Below are positions 57,601 to 64,000 of a DNA stretch of 64,000 bases, in pieces. The notes beneath the pieces are model-generated. The model was given only the letters and a program-made list of their open reading frames with translations, was not told where the DNA came from and made no database searches. The stretch is from Ligula intestinalis. Lineage: Eukaryota; Platyhelminthes; Cestoda; Diphyllobothriidea; Diphyllobothriidae. The position numbers were made by a program, and so were the translations under genes. Within the stretch, counting starts at the first letter, position 1. Every line of letters begins with the position of its first letter. The DNA is taken from NCBI GenBank assembly GCA_036362985.1, contig JAYGXS010000005.1, positions 8,037,560 through 8,101,559 of the forward strand. Reading direction: 5' to 3'.

Positions 57601-60086
57601 GAACTTAGAATAAACTTTAAGTTGTTCCCCATTTTATCTATTCCGACAAAAAGCAAGGTTTTAAAATTGATGAAATTTTAAATCCAGCCGGATGGAAACC
57701 CGCGTTACATTTATTTCATTGTTGTAAAATCCAGACTGGGTTAACTTTGTTCCTTGTCTATACAAAATTCGCCCATGCCACCCATAGATGTTCGACTGTA
57801 CCAGTGACGGCTCACAATTTGACCTTCTTCGCATTGACCGGTTGTCACCTGTTGTCTTCGCTACGCTATGTAAAGTGAAGCATCTTCTCCTGTATAGGAG
57901 CGCCTACGTGTGCATATTTAGTCCTGGGTGCCAACGCAATCGCTTAAGGAGTGTCAGATGGCTGGGCAATCATCACGTCCAAGTCCACCACGCGTGATGA
58001 AAGTTCAGCAGGTCAGAGCCCGCATGCCGTTCAAAAACATATAAACACGCAAGAAGACAATTATCGTTAATTGTCGTTATATGTTTGCAGTAATGACTGT
58101 ATCCTATAAATACTGCAAACTCCTGCGCATACGCTACTGGTATCTCCTACTGCTCTCTGAGTATACCTCTGATGAAGAGTTTGCGATGGATCTCGAGACA
58201 CCAGGCGAATCACGGTATTTTTCCAGCGATCGAGCCGTCTCCTTCTGACTTAAGTAATGCCCTGATTTCGAAAAGGGAAAGCTCACCTGGATGAATTACC
58301 GTCTCCACCTTAGGGTGCTTTTCGAGGAGGGTGGCAAGAGTGAGGGCGGAACGCATGTGCGTCTGCATGCGGATGGCCAGGGTGCGAACTCCTCGAAGAC
58401 AGAGATAACAGTCGAAGACAGAGGGCACAGCACCCGCCGCAAATTGGATGAATTGAAGTTCACGAACCAAGTCTGGCAATCCCTTACGTATAGCAAGTGC
58501 ACCCATAACAACATCACTGTGACCTGAAAAAAAATGTGGGTTGAATTCAGTGTAATAGGAGCCACTGTGATTGCATATAAAGTAGTATTCTTGCCAGCGT
58601 TGATTCTATCCTAATGCCGTCATTATTTTAGTTATCATGCATGTCAGTTAAAATAAACACTTGACAATCATGAGCTGGAAGGATAACTCGCTTTTCGTTT
58701 GCTCGAAAGGGATTTAATTAACTTTGTTTCGCGGCCGATCTGAAAAATGATGCATAACTTTCTGAGAGTGATAAAGGTTACTAAAATGTAACAACACTTA
58801 AAGTCACTGTATATAACTTACGCAGCTCTTAACCTAAATAATCGACAAAAGAGAGAATTGAAACACGAAACTGTTTGCTGTGAAACGTGTACACAAAGCG
58901 TAACTGAATGCAATGTGAAACCTGAAAGGAATAACCGGAGTAATTCGCAAATAAATTGTGCATTACGCAAACAGCAAACTCAGATGCCAGGCAGCAGGCA
59001 AAATGCTCTGCTGGTTCCACAATCAGCTGCCGTCTGCCGTAAAGTATAATTGAGTTAGATAACGTAGAAGAACAAGTAACGTGAACTACTTCACTTCCCA
59101 AAGAAGTAAAATGCAGACTTGTTTCAGTGATAAGATATATTAGCGTAACGTTCTGGCGGTAACGAGCAATACTAAATAAGTTAAAGTGATTATATAACCG
59201 ATCAACACTTTTGACAGAGTTAGTAAAACACAGGATGATCATACCGTTGATATATTTTGTGAGAGAGTTCAGTGAGAGATCGGCGCCGAGTTCCAGCGGT
59301 CGCTTAACAACAAGAATGACGGTTAAGGAAGAGGTTTAATTAAATAAAGAGTTGAAATTTTGAGCGAGTTACAAGACTTACTTGATAATATGGTGTGATA
59401 AATGTGTTGTCAACTACCACAATAATGTTTTTGTCGTAATCATGCGCCAGTCTCGAAATTTCAGCAATGTCGACAAGACGCATGAGAGGGTTTGAAGGGG
59501 TCTCTAGGAACACCATCTTTGTTTTCGGTGTTAGAGCCGCTTTAAACAGCTTTGGATCACGCATATCAACAAAATCGAAAATCACACCATGCTTTGACGA
59601 TATTTTGCGGAAGAAACGACCAGTACCTAATGTAGAATAATGAAGATGCAACTACTTGAGGTATCTCACCTCCATATAGGTCATCGAAAGCCACTACGTG
59701 ATCACCGGATGATAGCAGTTGTGTAACTGCACCTAAAGCAGCCAAACCAGAAGCAAATGTAAGGGCTGTATCACCGCCTTCTATTGCAGCAAGACAATTT
59801 TCAAGAACATGCCGTGAATAATTCCCCGACCTGGAGTAGTCGTACTGAAAAAGTAATATATAAATAAAAGTCGGTTTACTTTTCCAGTGGCCGGCGCCAG
59901 TTGCTCGAAGGTAGTGGATGGAGTAATTGGGGGAATAACGGGATTGCCTAAGTCTGGAAGGTCTGTTGGCGTGTGGCCTGTATGCGTAACTATTGTCTCA
60001 AATCCCGGAGATGGTTTGAAGTATTTCCTGAACAGTTTTTCGCCAGCAACCAGCGAGCTTCGGAAAAGGCTTTCAAAATTACTCAT
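44853..60086 (-). CDS. CTH: Cystathionine gamma-lyase, complete 8-exon gene
   Basis: PLP-dependent enzyme of the reverse trans-sulfuration pathway, cleaving cystathionine to cysteine, 2-oxobutyrate and ammonia; family members also release H2S. Exons: 60086-59880, 59844-59670, 59626-59382, 59302-59245, 58523-58287, 52855-52734, 48587-48535, 44994-44853. They join in phase to 412 residues (human ~405). Visible family residues: YSRSGN (PLP phosphate contacts), LYGG, VVDNTF (Asp to the PLP ring), SLTKY with the Schiff-base Lys, AESLGGYESL with the Glu that marks gamma-lyases, and RLSVGIED with the substrate Arg. Start at 60086 is the first ATG in frame. Introns 1-3 are 35, 43 and 79 bases; introns 5-7 are 3.5-5.4 kb and full of retroelements. 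Cystathionine gamma-synthase is less likely given the animal host. Confidence 0.97.
45998..46522 (-). pseudogene. PLE GIY-YIG endonuclease tail, second copy
   Basis: RAHSAEPGHIFKYNKAEIL and ELLELWFSDPQFINKRNEL repeat the tail of the copy at 46689-47018 with ~70% identity. The front part with the GIY-YIG residues is missing. The frame starts in the PLE end sequence (IKDSRQNPK), so it is a fusion of terminal repeat and coding tail. Confidence 0.7.
46689..47240 (-). pseudogene. PLE GIY-YIG endonuclease, first copy
   Basis: From ~47.1 kb down the minus strand reads VVYRIWCSCGQCNYVAETGS, then RTRMAEH, and in the frame 47018-46689 VAAHSTGPGHIFKFNEADIL and ELLQLWFSGPQSISKR. This is a full GIY-YIG domain with its helical tail, with a stop before VVYRI. 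The start is not preserved. Confidence 0.75.
48206..48462. mobile_element. PLE-end hairpin in CTH intron 7 (77 bp arms)
   Basis: Left arm 48206-48282 and right arm 48386-48462 are inverted copies with ~90% identity around a 103-base centre. On the outward strands they read CTCGCGGGAGAGTTC, then GAAACGTCGG (left) or AAAACGTCGG (right) and a CAAATACACTCCTGG block. It ends 73 bases from CTH exon 7. Confidence 0.85.
48535..48587 (-). CDS. CTH: CTH exon 7 (53 bases)
   Basis: Reads IFALAESLGGYESLIEI plus two bases, from TTTTAG to CC/GTAAGT. The Glu of GGYESL is the position that distinguishes gamma-lyases from other family members. Confidence 0.94.
48870..49760 (-). mobile_element. LINE 3' fragment with RNase H (CTH intron 6)
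   Basis: The minus strand carries the end of a LINE ORF2 with an RNase H domain, followed by a short CAA-rich tail (48895-48918). RNase H after the RT is typical of I and R1-like LINEs. Upstream sequence to 49.75 kb (frame 49512-49751) is probably the same element but decayed. Confidence 0.7.
48942..49478 (-). pseudogene. LINE RNase H and C-terminal domain
   Basis: The 178-codon frame has VEIAWIPSHVGICGNEQAD, the last RNase H motif (WxPxHxGxxGNExAD) with catalytic His and Asp. Then TTLVRFRTGHSAKLNHIRK and a Cys-containing tail (YAACGEEETNENLMEC) follow, usual after RNase H in these LINEs. The earlier RNase H residues are not recognisable, so it is a fragment. Confidence 0.8.
49761..51110. 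other. Intronic, unrecognised
   Basis: CTH intron 6. Frames at 49809-50030 and 50572-50778 plus have no domain. Probably old repeats. Confidence 0.35.
51112..51868. repeat. GAA/GGA polypurine tract, ~750 bp
   Basis: Almost pure purine on the plus strand, mainly GAA with GGA and AAA variants and a few C or T. In CTH intron 6 the transcribed sense is TTC. Long frames of Ser, Leu, Phe, Lys, Arg or Glu across it are repeat artefacts. Its right end touches a PLE terminus. Confidence 0.98.
51870..52432. mobile_element. Inverted PLE-end pair in CTH intron 6
   Basis: Left arm 51870-51990 (antisense) and right arm ~52300-52432 (sense) share CGAAAGCTCGGACTA, TGATTCCAATGATCGACAC and ATAAATGTTGCTTGTTTT-like blocks, with outward ends. 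The left arm has CTGACGA (51939-51933), a 19-base spacer and GAAA (51913-51910) on the minus strand. The GC-rich centre (52000-52290) has no recognised domain. Confidence 0.7.
52433..52733. other. Intronic, no motif
   Basis: CTH intron 6 next to exon 6. A plus frame (52410-52694) starts in the PLE end and has no domain. Confidence 0.4.
52734..52855 (-). CDS. CTH: CTH exon 6
   Basis: Reads LQSHPQHELAVKQM, CGFSGMIAVYLK and EHFVKDTK, matching the start of the small C-terminal domain. Acceptor TTCCAAG, donor AAG/GTAAGA. Flanked by introns of 5.4 and 4.1 kb. Confidence 0.95.
53485..54393 (-). mobile_element. PLE derivative with 250 bp inverted ends (CTH intron 5)
   Basis: Left arm 53485-53734 and right arm 54144-54393 are inverted copies with ~90% identity. 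Both ends point outward and read CTGACGACGACCTG, then GATCCAGT and CGC; the left end continues to AATAAA (minus, ~53476). Between them is only a GIY-YIG endonuclease frame on the minus strand, reaching into the left arm. Confidence 0.85.
53690..54110 (-). pseudogene. GIY-YIG endonuclease of the inverted PLE derivative
   Basis: The minus strand reads IPCEACDTVYCGQPGR (GIY-YIG opening), then after a frameshift VSTRIREHQSTAK, VVMHCLDTGRTFPWDKTRIV and RKFLEAMHSDASCINRR, the helical tail with the expected Arg, Glu and Asn positions. A reverse transcriptase would lie upstream but the inverted arm begins there instead. Confidence 0.75.
54394..56749. other. Intronic, no gene recognised
   Basis: CTH intron 5. 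Short frames (54634-54867 plus, 55589-55819 minus, 55816-56094 minus, 56192-56422 plus, 56468-56704 plus) show no domain. G runs at ~55262 and ~55731. Confidence 0.4.
56750..56880 (+). mobile_element. SINE copy in CTH intron 5
   Basis: GGAGTCGATCC (56780-56790) is a B-box-like element, followed by TGGGATTGGGTATGACAGGC, TGATGACGGCTAATAAGCC and AGAAATGACC, the family tail seen at 31.7 and 39.7 kb. Confidence 0.6.
56881..57954. other. Intronic, no gene recognised
   Basis: CTH intron 5, no motif on either strand. Confidence 0.4.
57955..58205 (+). mobile_element. PLE pseudo-LTR / 3' end in CTH intron 5
   Basis: GGGCAATCATCACGTCCAAG and a CACCACGCGTGATG run match 6390 and 6980. Further on CTGATGA (58169-58175), a 19-base spacer (GAG...CTC pairing) and GAGA (58195-58198) follow. 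It stops ~80 bases before CTH exon 5 and is antisense to the gene. Confidence 0.55.
58287..58523 (-). CDS. CTH: CTH exon 5
   Basis: Reads HSDVVMGALAIRKGLPDLV, GAVPSVFDCYLCLRGVRTL and a helix to VETVIHPG. Acceptor TTTTTTTTCAG, donor CCAG/GTGAGC. DCYLCLRG is the family signature of the dimer-contacting region. Confidence 0.96.
59245..59302 (-). CDS. CTH: CTH exon 4 with the PLP lysine (58 bases)
   Basis: Reads RPLELGADLSLNSLTKYIN between AG at 59303-59304 and the donor GTATGA, phase 0 to phase 1. The Lys forms the PLP Schiff base. Many relatives have SATKY, so Leu replaces Ala two residues before the Lys. The exon is shorter than most gene finders accept and has no long open frame of its own. 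Confidence 0.92.
59382..59626 (-). CDS. CTH: CTH exon 3
   Basis: Reads TGRFFRKISSKHGVIFDFVD, then FLETPSNPLMRLVDI and VVDNTFITPYYQ, ending CAA/GTAAGT. The Asp of VDNTF contacts the pyridine nitrogen of PLP. Confidence 0.96.
59670..59844 (-). CDS. CTH: CTH exon 2
   Basis: Begins YDYSRSGN after TTTTTCAG and ends DDLYG plus one base at GGAG/GTGAGA. It holds the phosphate-binding YSRSGN and the FASGLAA stretch. The Tyr of LYGG stacks on the PLP ring in this family. Confidence 0.96.
59880..60086 (-). CDS. CTH: CTH exon 1
   Basis: 69 codons from the ATG at 60086 to ACTGGAAAA/GTAAAC. It encodes an N-terminal extension followed by FETIVTHTGH and PVIPPITPSTTFEQ, the usual beginning of the family fold. 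No mitochondrial or secretory signal is evident. Ends in phase 0. Confidence 0.95.
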
Positions 60087-60540
60087 TCTGGCGACTTGCG
60101 TGTTTTTTTTATCTGAAACGATTCCGTTAGGATGATGGTTAAACAAGATTCAAATATCACAAGCAGAAATGTGCGTCAATTGTGCCTTAAGGGACATCAC
60201 ATTGACAAGAACAAAAAAATAACAGCTTTTATATCAATTTTTTAGCAATTCTTGCGTAAATGCATGCATCATGTAAAGTACTTACAATGAGTTTTTGTAT
60301 AGGTTTTGACCAAGTCGAATTTATTATAGGAGGGTGGACATATGTGGGGTATAAGAACGAAACTGGGGATAAATATATTTATCTAAACCTCGCAGAAAAA
60401 GACGAGGGAAATGTGCTACTGAAATTTCACTGCGTTTGTGAAAAGCGCATCGCGATGAAATAGTACCTACTGTAGCAAATATCCTTAAGATGGCCTCAAT
60501 TTTTGTTCATTTTGCTCTATATTAAAGATGGCGGCGTACT
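60087..60540. other. Upstream flank of CTH, no motif
   Basis: Should contain the CTH 5' untranslated region and promoter on the minus strand. I see no TATA or CCAAT arrangement in that orientation. A plus frame at 60260-60463 has no domain. Confidence 0.35.
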
Positions 60541-60541
60541 G

Positions 60542-61043
60542 TGTCACGACTTGGTTATTTCAAGCGGACATAATCCTATTGGCTAACTGATCGTCTATTT
60601 TATGTCGGCGAGCTTATGCTATTGGCTATTGTATAAATTAAGCATTCCCATTGGTTTATCTTCTATAATATAGACTTAATCCTGCTGTCTCTTACTATAT
60701 ATAGACGGCCCTATGGAAGGTTGATGATCACTCCCGGCGGACACCTCCACACGTCTCCCAGAAGTCATCCCAGGACCAGGACCAGGACCAGGACCAGGAC
60801 AGTCAATCATCCCCGCCAAAGGACGATTCTCCTGATTGTTCCGATTATTGTAGCCAGGACTAATAAAGTAGTCCTTCAAATAGTAGTAAACTTTAAGAGT
60901 AGCAGTCTTTGTTTAAACAGTCTTGTTCTTCTTTGGGTTCGGTTCGGTCGTTTTCATCTGCTAATCGCATTCGTTGTTCTGTTTCGGGTTATAGTCGCAC
61001 GAAATCGCCCATCGGTCGTCTCGGTTCGCTACACTACCGAGAC
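60542..61043 (+). promoter_or_regulatory. LTR-like or promoter-like region
   Basis: TGTCACGAC opens the stretch. Three ATTGG (inverted CCAAT) boxes lie at ~60581, 60624 and 60650, then TATATATA at ~60692-60700 and an AATAAA at ~60862. This is the order of an LTR (U3 promoter, R with poly(A) signal, U5), and a GAGACA near 61038-61043 could be the far edge. A host promoter firing away from CTH is the alternative. No gag or pol follows. Confidence 0.35.
60772..60800. repeat. Hexanucleotide repeat (CCAGGA)5
   Basis: Five tandem CCAGGA/GGACCA units. They encode alternating Arg-Thr in one frame, which is not evidence of a protein. Confidence 0.9.
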
Positions 61044-61880
61044 AAAACAACACCCAAACGCTCGGCACGAGAATTTATTCATTGGGTAATTTTCAACCGC
61101 CCGTATAGGTCATCCCTGAAGGTTATAAAAGTAAGCTCAGAATAAGAAGATCCAAAATAAAATTGAAAAAACAACTCGGGGGATATACCAACTGCTGAGT
61201 ATTTTAGCGTCTTTCAGAAAGCATGTGGAGGAATTTGATGGTAACAATGACTGCTCGAATGAATAACAAAAAATGTTTATGGTGTGCGGAACTGGTTGTG
61301 AGCACTAGCTAACTTTCCCATTAGGAGGCGAATTATAAAAAGTGCTGCCGACGGGAATTAACCAAAAAACGGCACAAGAATGTAACGGAATATACATATA
61401 CCAGCGAAGGCAGGAAAACTGTAAGGAGAAAATTGTTAAAAGCTTAACAATGAACATTTTATATGTAAATCTGAAAGAAGGCTGGGGGTGGTTGGCGACA
61501 CCAAGAAATCCAATAAAACCTAAATGGCATAACAAAGTAAGGAAACATTACAAGTAGAATAGAAGCAAGCGTAAGTAGACCGGTATACAGACTTTCATAA
61601 AATGAGTTTGATACGATCTGTATGAATATGTTCTTAGCACTCTGCGCAATAAAACAGTTATTGTGAATGATATTTTAATTACTTAAGTTGAAAAAAAATT
61701 GGTATTCAGAATACCTTTCTAATACAGACACAAAGTGACAACAGACCAATTGCAAATTGCTGCCTTATGTGTTGAATATACTGCGGCAAAGGCATTTTGC
61801 CAAATCATTTTGGATAATTGACTTTACAAAATGCATCGCTTCCCTTTATTTATTAATTAATTTATTATTTTAGACAGGCT
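61044..61880. other. No gene recognised
   Basis: Short frames (61342-61557 plus, 61305-61535 minus) without a domain. Confidence 0.4.
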
Positions 61881-62854
61881 ATCTTCCAAAGTGATCATAC
61901 ATTAATTCACATTTGCCTTCCACTTCTTTCCGCGAAAAGGGCTAGCGCCATTCATAACTATCGTGCATATGACCTCGCAGATATTAGCCTAGTCGACAAT
62001 CTTCTTGACTCATTGAATTTGCAGCGTTTATCATCCACGAACGAAGCTCCATGTCTTTCTGAAATCATGTTGGTCGTTTCTACTAAATTGCAAAATCTTA
62101 CGGATGATAATCGACCGTCTCTCATTTCCTTTTGCCAAGACTTAAGTAATTGCGGAGGCAGTTAAAAGATCGATCTACTAGTTCGTTGTCTGTACATCTT
62201 AAGATTGCAGTAATTTGCGAATTAACATCTACGATTCGTTCTGCACGTGAAAAACAGAGAGAACCTTGCGCACTCAGCGAGCTCAACTCTGCAAAATTGG
62301 TTGCCTTACTCTTCCGACCTCGGTCCGCTGCTAAACGGGGTCATGACATCCCCCTTTGCGGAATGAAGGTAAAAAAATTTGTGCTCGATGAGTCTGACAA
62401 TGATAAATAGTTTGATGCATTCTTTGCAAAGCATCTTGCAACGGAATCCGAACAGCTCCTGTTGTTTAAGCCAAGCTTAGTTAGTATAAACAACATCAAT
62501 AATATCAATACTATCCAATGATTTTTCCGTAGAATCAATTCTAAAGCACATTGTTCGTCCAAAAAACTCGCACTGTTCGGCAACTGACGGTATTCCAAAG
62601 TTAGTACTCAAGAGGGTGTCAAGCTTCCCCGATTGCTTAGTCAGCTATTTTCTAACTATCTTCTAAACTGTTTCGTTCCTGAGTCATGGAAAACATCTAT
62701 TCTTCTTCCAGTCTTCAAGCCAGAATCTCATTCTGACGTAAATAATTACCGAGGCACTCATAAACCCCGGTCCTAGCCAAACATCTGGAAAAGATCATTT
62801 TCAATCAAATTCTCGATTTTTACCTAGAAAATAAGCTTTCAAGGTACTCACAGC

Positions 62855-63109
62855 ATGGTTTTTTACCTGGACGACCATACTAGACGTGTCACTTTTCTTA
62901 ACTTCGTCACTTCCATTCGTTACGAACAACAATCAGTGGTTGTTACCTACTTTGACCCTAGCAAAGCTATCAACAAGATACCGCCCAGACATCCTCTGGT
63001 GAAACTAGATGCCATCTGCGTCCGTCTCACTCTCCACGACTTCATGTTTACCTACTTGTGCAACTGCAACCAGAAGTTCTTAGTAGATAAGAGTTACTTG
63101 ACGGTTTAG
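62855..63109 (+). pseudogene. LINE reverse transcriptase, palm fragment
   Basis: Open frame with VVTYFDPSKAINKIPPRHPL, then KLDAICVRLTLHDFM, the RT motif with the first catalytic Asp (YFD) and the following helix. It is the longest unbroken part of the RT in this LINE. Confidence 0.7.
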
Positions 63110-63358
63110 CTGATCACGAGTGGCGTTTTTGTAGGCACAGTCTTGTGCCCTCTACTTTTATTTCTATGAATTAATGAAATTTCACCAGTCCTTAACAATT
63201 CACACAATCTCATTTACACAGATGACCTTAAGTGCATATACTCATTTTCTTAGGAGACTGCCAAAAAATGAATTGATAAAATAAACGCAGACCTGATAAC
63301 ACTGTCACGTTGAAGTGCTATCTGTCAGATGGAATTTTAACCGTCCAAGTGTAGTTTC

Positions 63359-63631
63359 ATGTGTTTTGGCCCCGCCAAGCCTTTTGGTCCCCTGGTCTTT
63401 CGAAATACTCCACTGCCAGAACGATCCACCATAAAAGACTGTCTAAGTTGCACAAATAAACAAGCATTATCGCTTCATGTCGATCAAATTTCTGCAAAGG
63501 CTGCACAGATACGTGGTTTTTATACCGCATTATTTCGCTCTTCTGCAAATAAAGTTAATATTGTACCTCACATTTGTCCTATGCATCCTAGAATGCTGCT
63601 GTGCCTTCTTTGGTCTAATAAATGCCTCTGA
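63359..63631 (+). pseudogene. LINE ORF2 region after the RT
   Basis: Open frame with CFGPAKPFGPLVFRNTPLPE, then STIKDCLSCTNKQALSLHVD and ISAKAAQIRGFYTALFRSS, the connection segment usual in CR1-type LINEs. A frameshift near 63.57 kb leads to a further fitting block. Confidence 0.7.
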
Positions 63632-64000
63632 CTGCGCTAAGGTTAAAAATGTTCAGAGGGTTTTCACATGAAAAAATATTTGCTCTCCTTTGATCCACTA
63701 TTTCTTATACAGAGAGATGTCAGTCAGCGCACATGACATCTCTCTGGGTTAGAAGACTCAAAGCGTGCTTTTACTTCCTCGTTTGCTTTTGCTCTAGCCC
63801 TGCTCTCTCATGGATAAAAGCCCTTATTCCGGCAGATAGAATCGTAATTCCTCCATGATAATTTCACCACCTCGTAGCTCCATATCTAACCATTCTCTCT
63901 TTTTGCCCCTAAATATTCCTTTCTCTGGAATAAAATACCCCTCGAAATTAGACCGTCGTCTACCTTAGCAGTTTCTAAAGCCAAATTACATGAACATTTA

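Larger units (their letters stand above)
61881..64000 (+). mobile_element. CR1-like LINE ORF2, decayed, runs off the window
   Basis: Over several frames the plus strand reads DAFFAKHLATESEQLLLF, VPESWKTSILLPVFKPES, DVNNYRG, PVLAKHLEKIIFNQILDF, YFDPSKAINKIPPRHPLVKL, LICNRYQ-like and further RT blocks, then FGPAKPFGPLVFRNTPLPE and HVDQISAKAAQIRGF. This is the RT and following part of a CR1/Jockey-group LINE. DPSKAINKIP stands for the usual DFSKAFDK block. Stops and shifts throughout. The YADD box is probably ITDDLK-like near 63.22 kb. Confidence 0.75.

Overview
The window is eukaryotic nuclear DNA from an animal with a repeat-rich genome, most likely a parasitic flatworm and possibly a tapeworm of the diphyllobothriid type. 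This rests on the mix of Penelope-like elements (PLEs) with GIY-YIG endonucleases, a Ty3/gypsy element resembling the helminth CsRn1 group, CR1/Jockey-like LINEs, tRNA-headed SINEs, a small two-EF-hand protein of the size common in flatworms, and a gene with tiny 5' introns and very large 3' introns. The species call is inference. Three N runs (100, 100 and 10 bases) mark scaffold gaps.

Only two host genes are well supported. The best is a complete eight-exon cystathionine gamma-lyase gene on the minus strand (60086 down to 44853; 412 residues; every splice site GT-AG and every phase consistent). Its catalytic lysine lies in a 58-base exon. The second is the last exon of a small EF-hand calcium-binding protein on the plus strand (28888-29087), with a poly(A) signal downstream and a candidate CCAAT/TATA promoter 1.8 kb upstream.

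Layout: 1-7.2 kb, mostly unrecognised, with hairpins and PLE ends. 7.3-8.2 kb, an inverted-repeat PLE derivative with a GIY-YIG reading frame. 8.6-13.2 kb, a decayed Ty3/gypsy element on the minus strand; 2.8 kb of it recurs at 33.8-36.6 kb with the same lesions. 15.5-19.2 kb, a nearly full-length PLE with direct pseudo-LTRs, apparently nested in an antisense PLE of another family. 19.6-33.8 kb, low-copy sequence with a mariner/Tc1 remnant, SINEs, the EF-hand exon and an LTR-like remnant. 37-42.5 kb, microsatellites, PLE ends, a PLE hairpin, SINEs and an internally deleted pogo/Tigger-like transposon with TA flanks. 43.4-44.2 kb, the 3' end of a LINE. 44.85-60.1 kb, the cystathionine gamma-lyase gene, whose introns hold PLE endonuclease pieces, a LINE RNase H fragment and a ~750 bp GAA tract. 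60.5-61.0 kb, an LTR- or promoter-like stretch. 61.9-64 kb, a decayed CR1-like LINE running off the window.

The most interesting pattern is the PLE material. At least five, probably six, loci carry outward-pointing inverted copies of a PLE 3' end. Some enclose only a GIY-YIG endonuclease remnant and some enclose nothing recognisable. The ends carry a recurring hammerhead-ribozyme-like motif (CTGANGA, a hairpin spacer, GAAA) and repeatedly abut TTC or TCA microsatellites.
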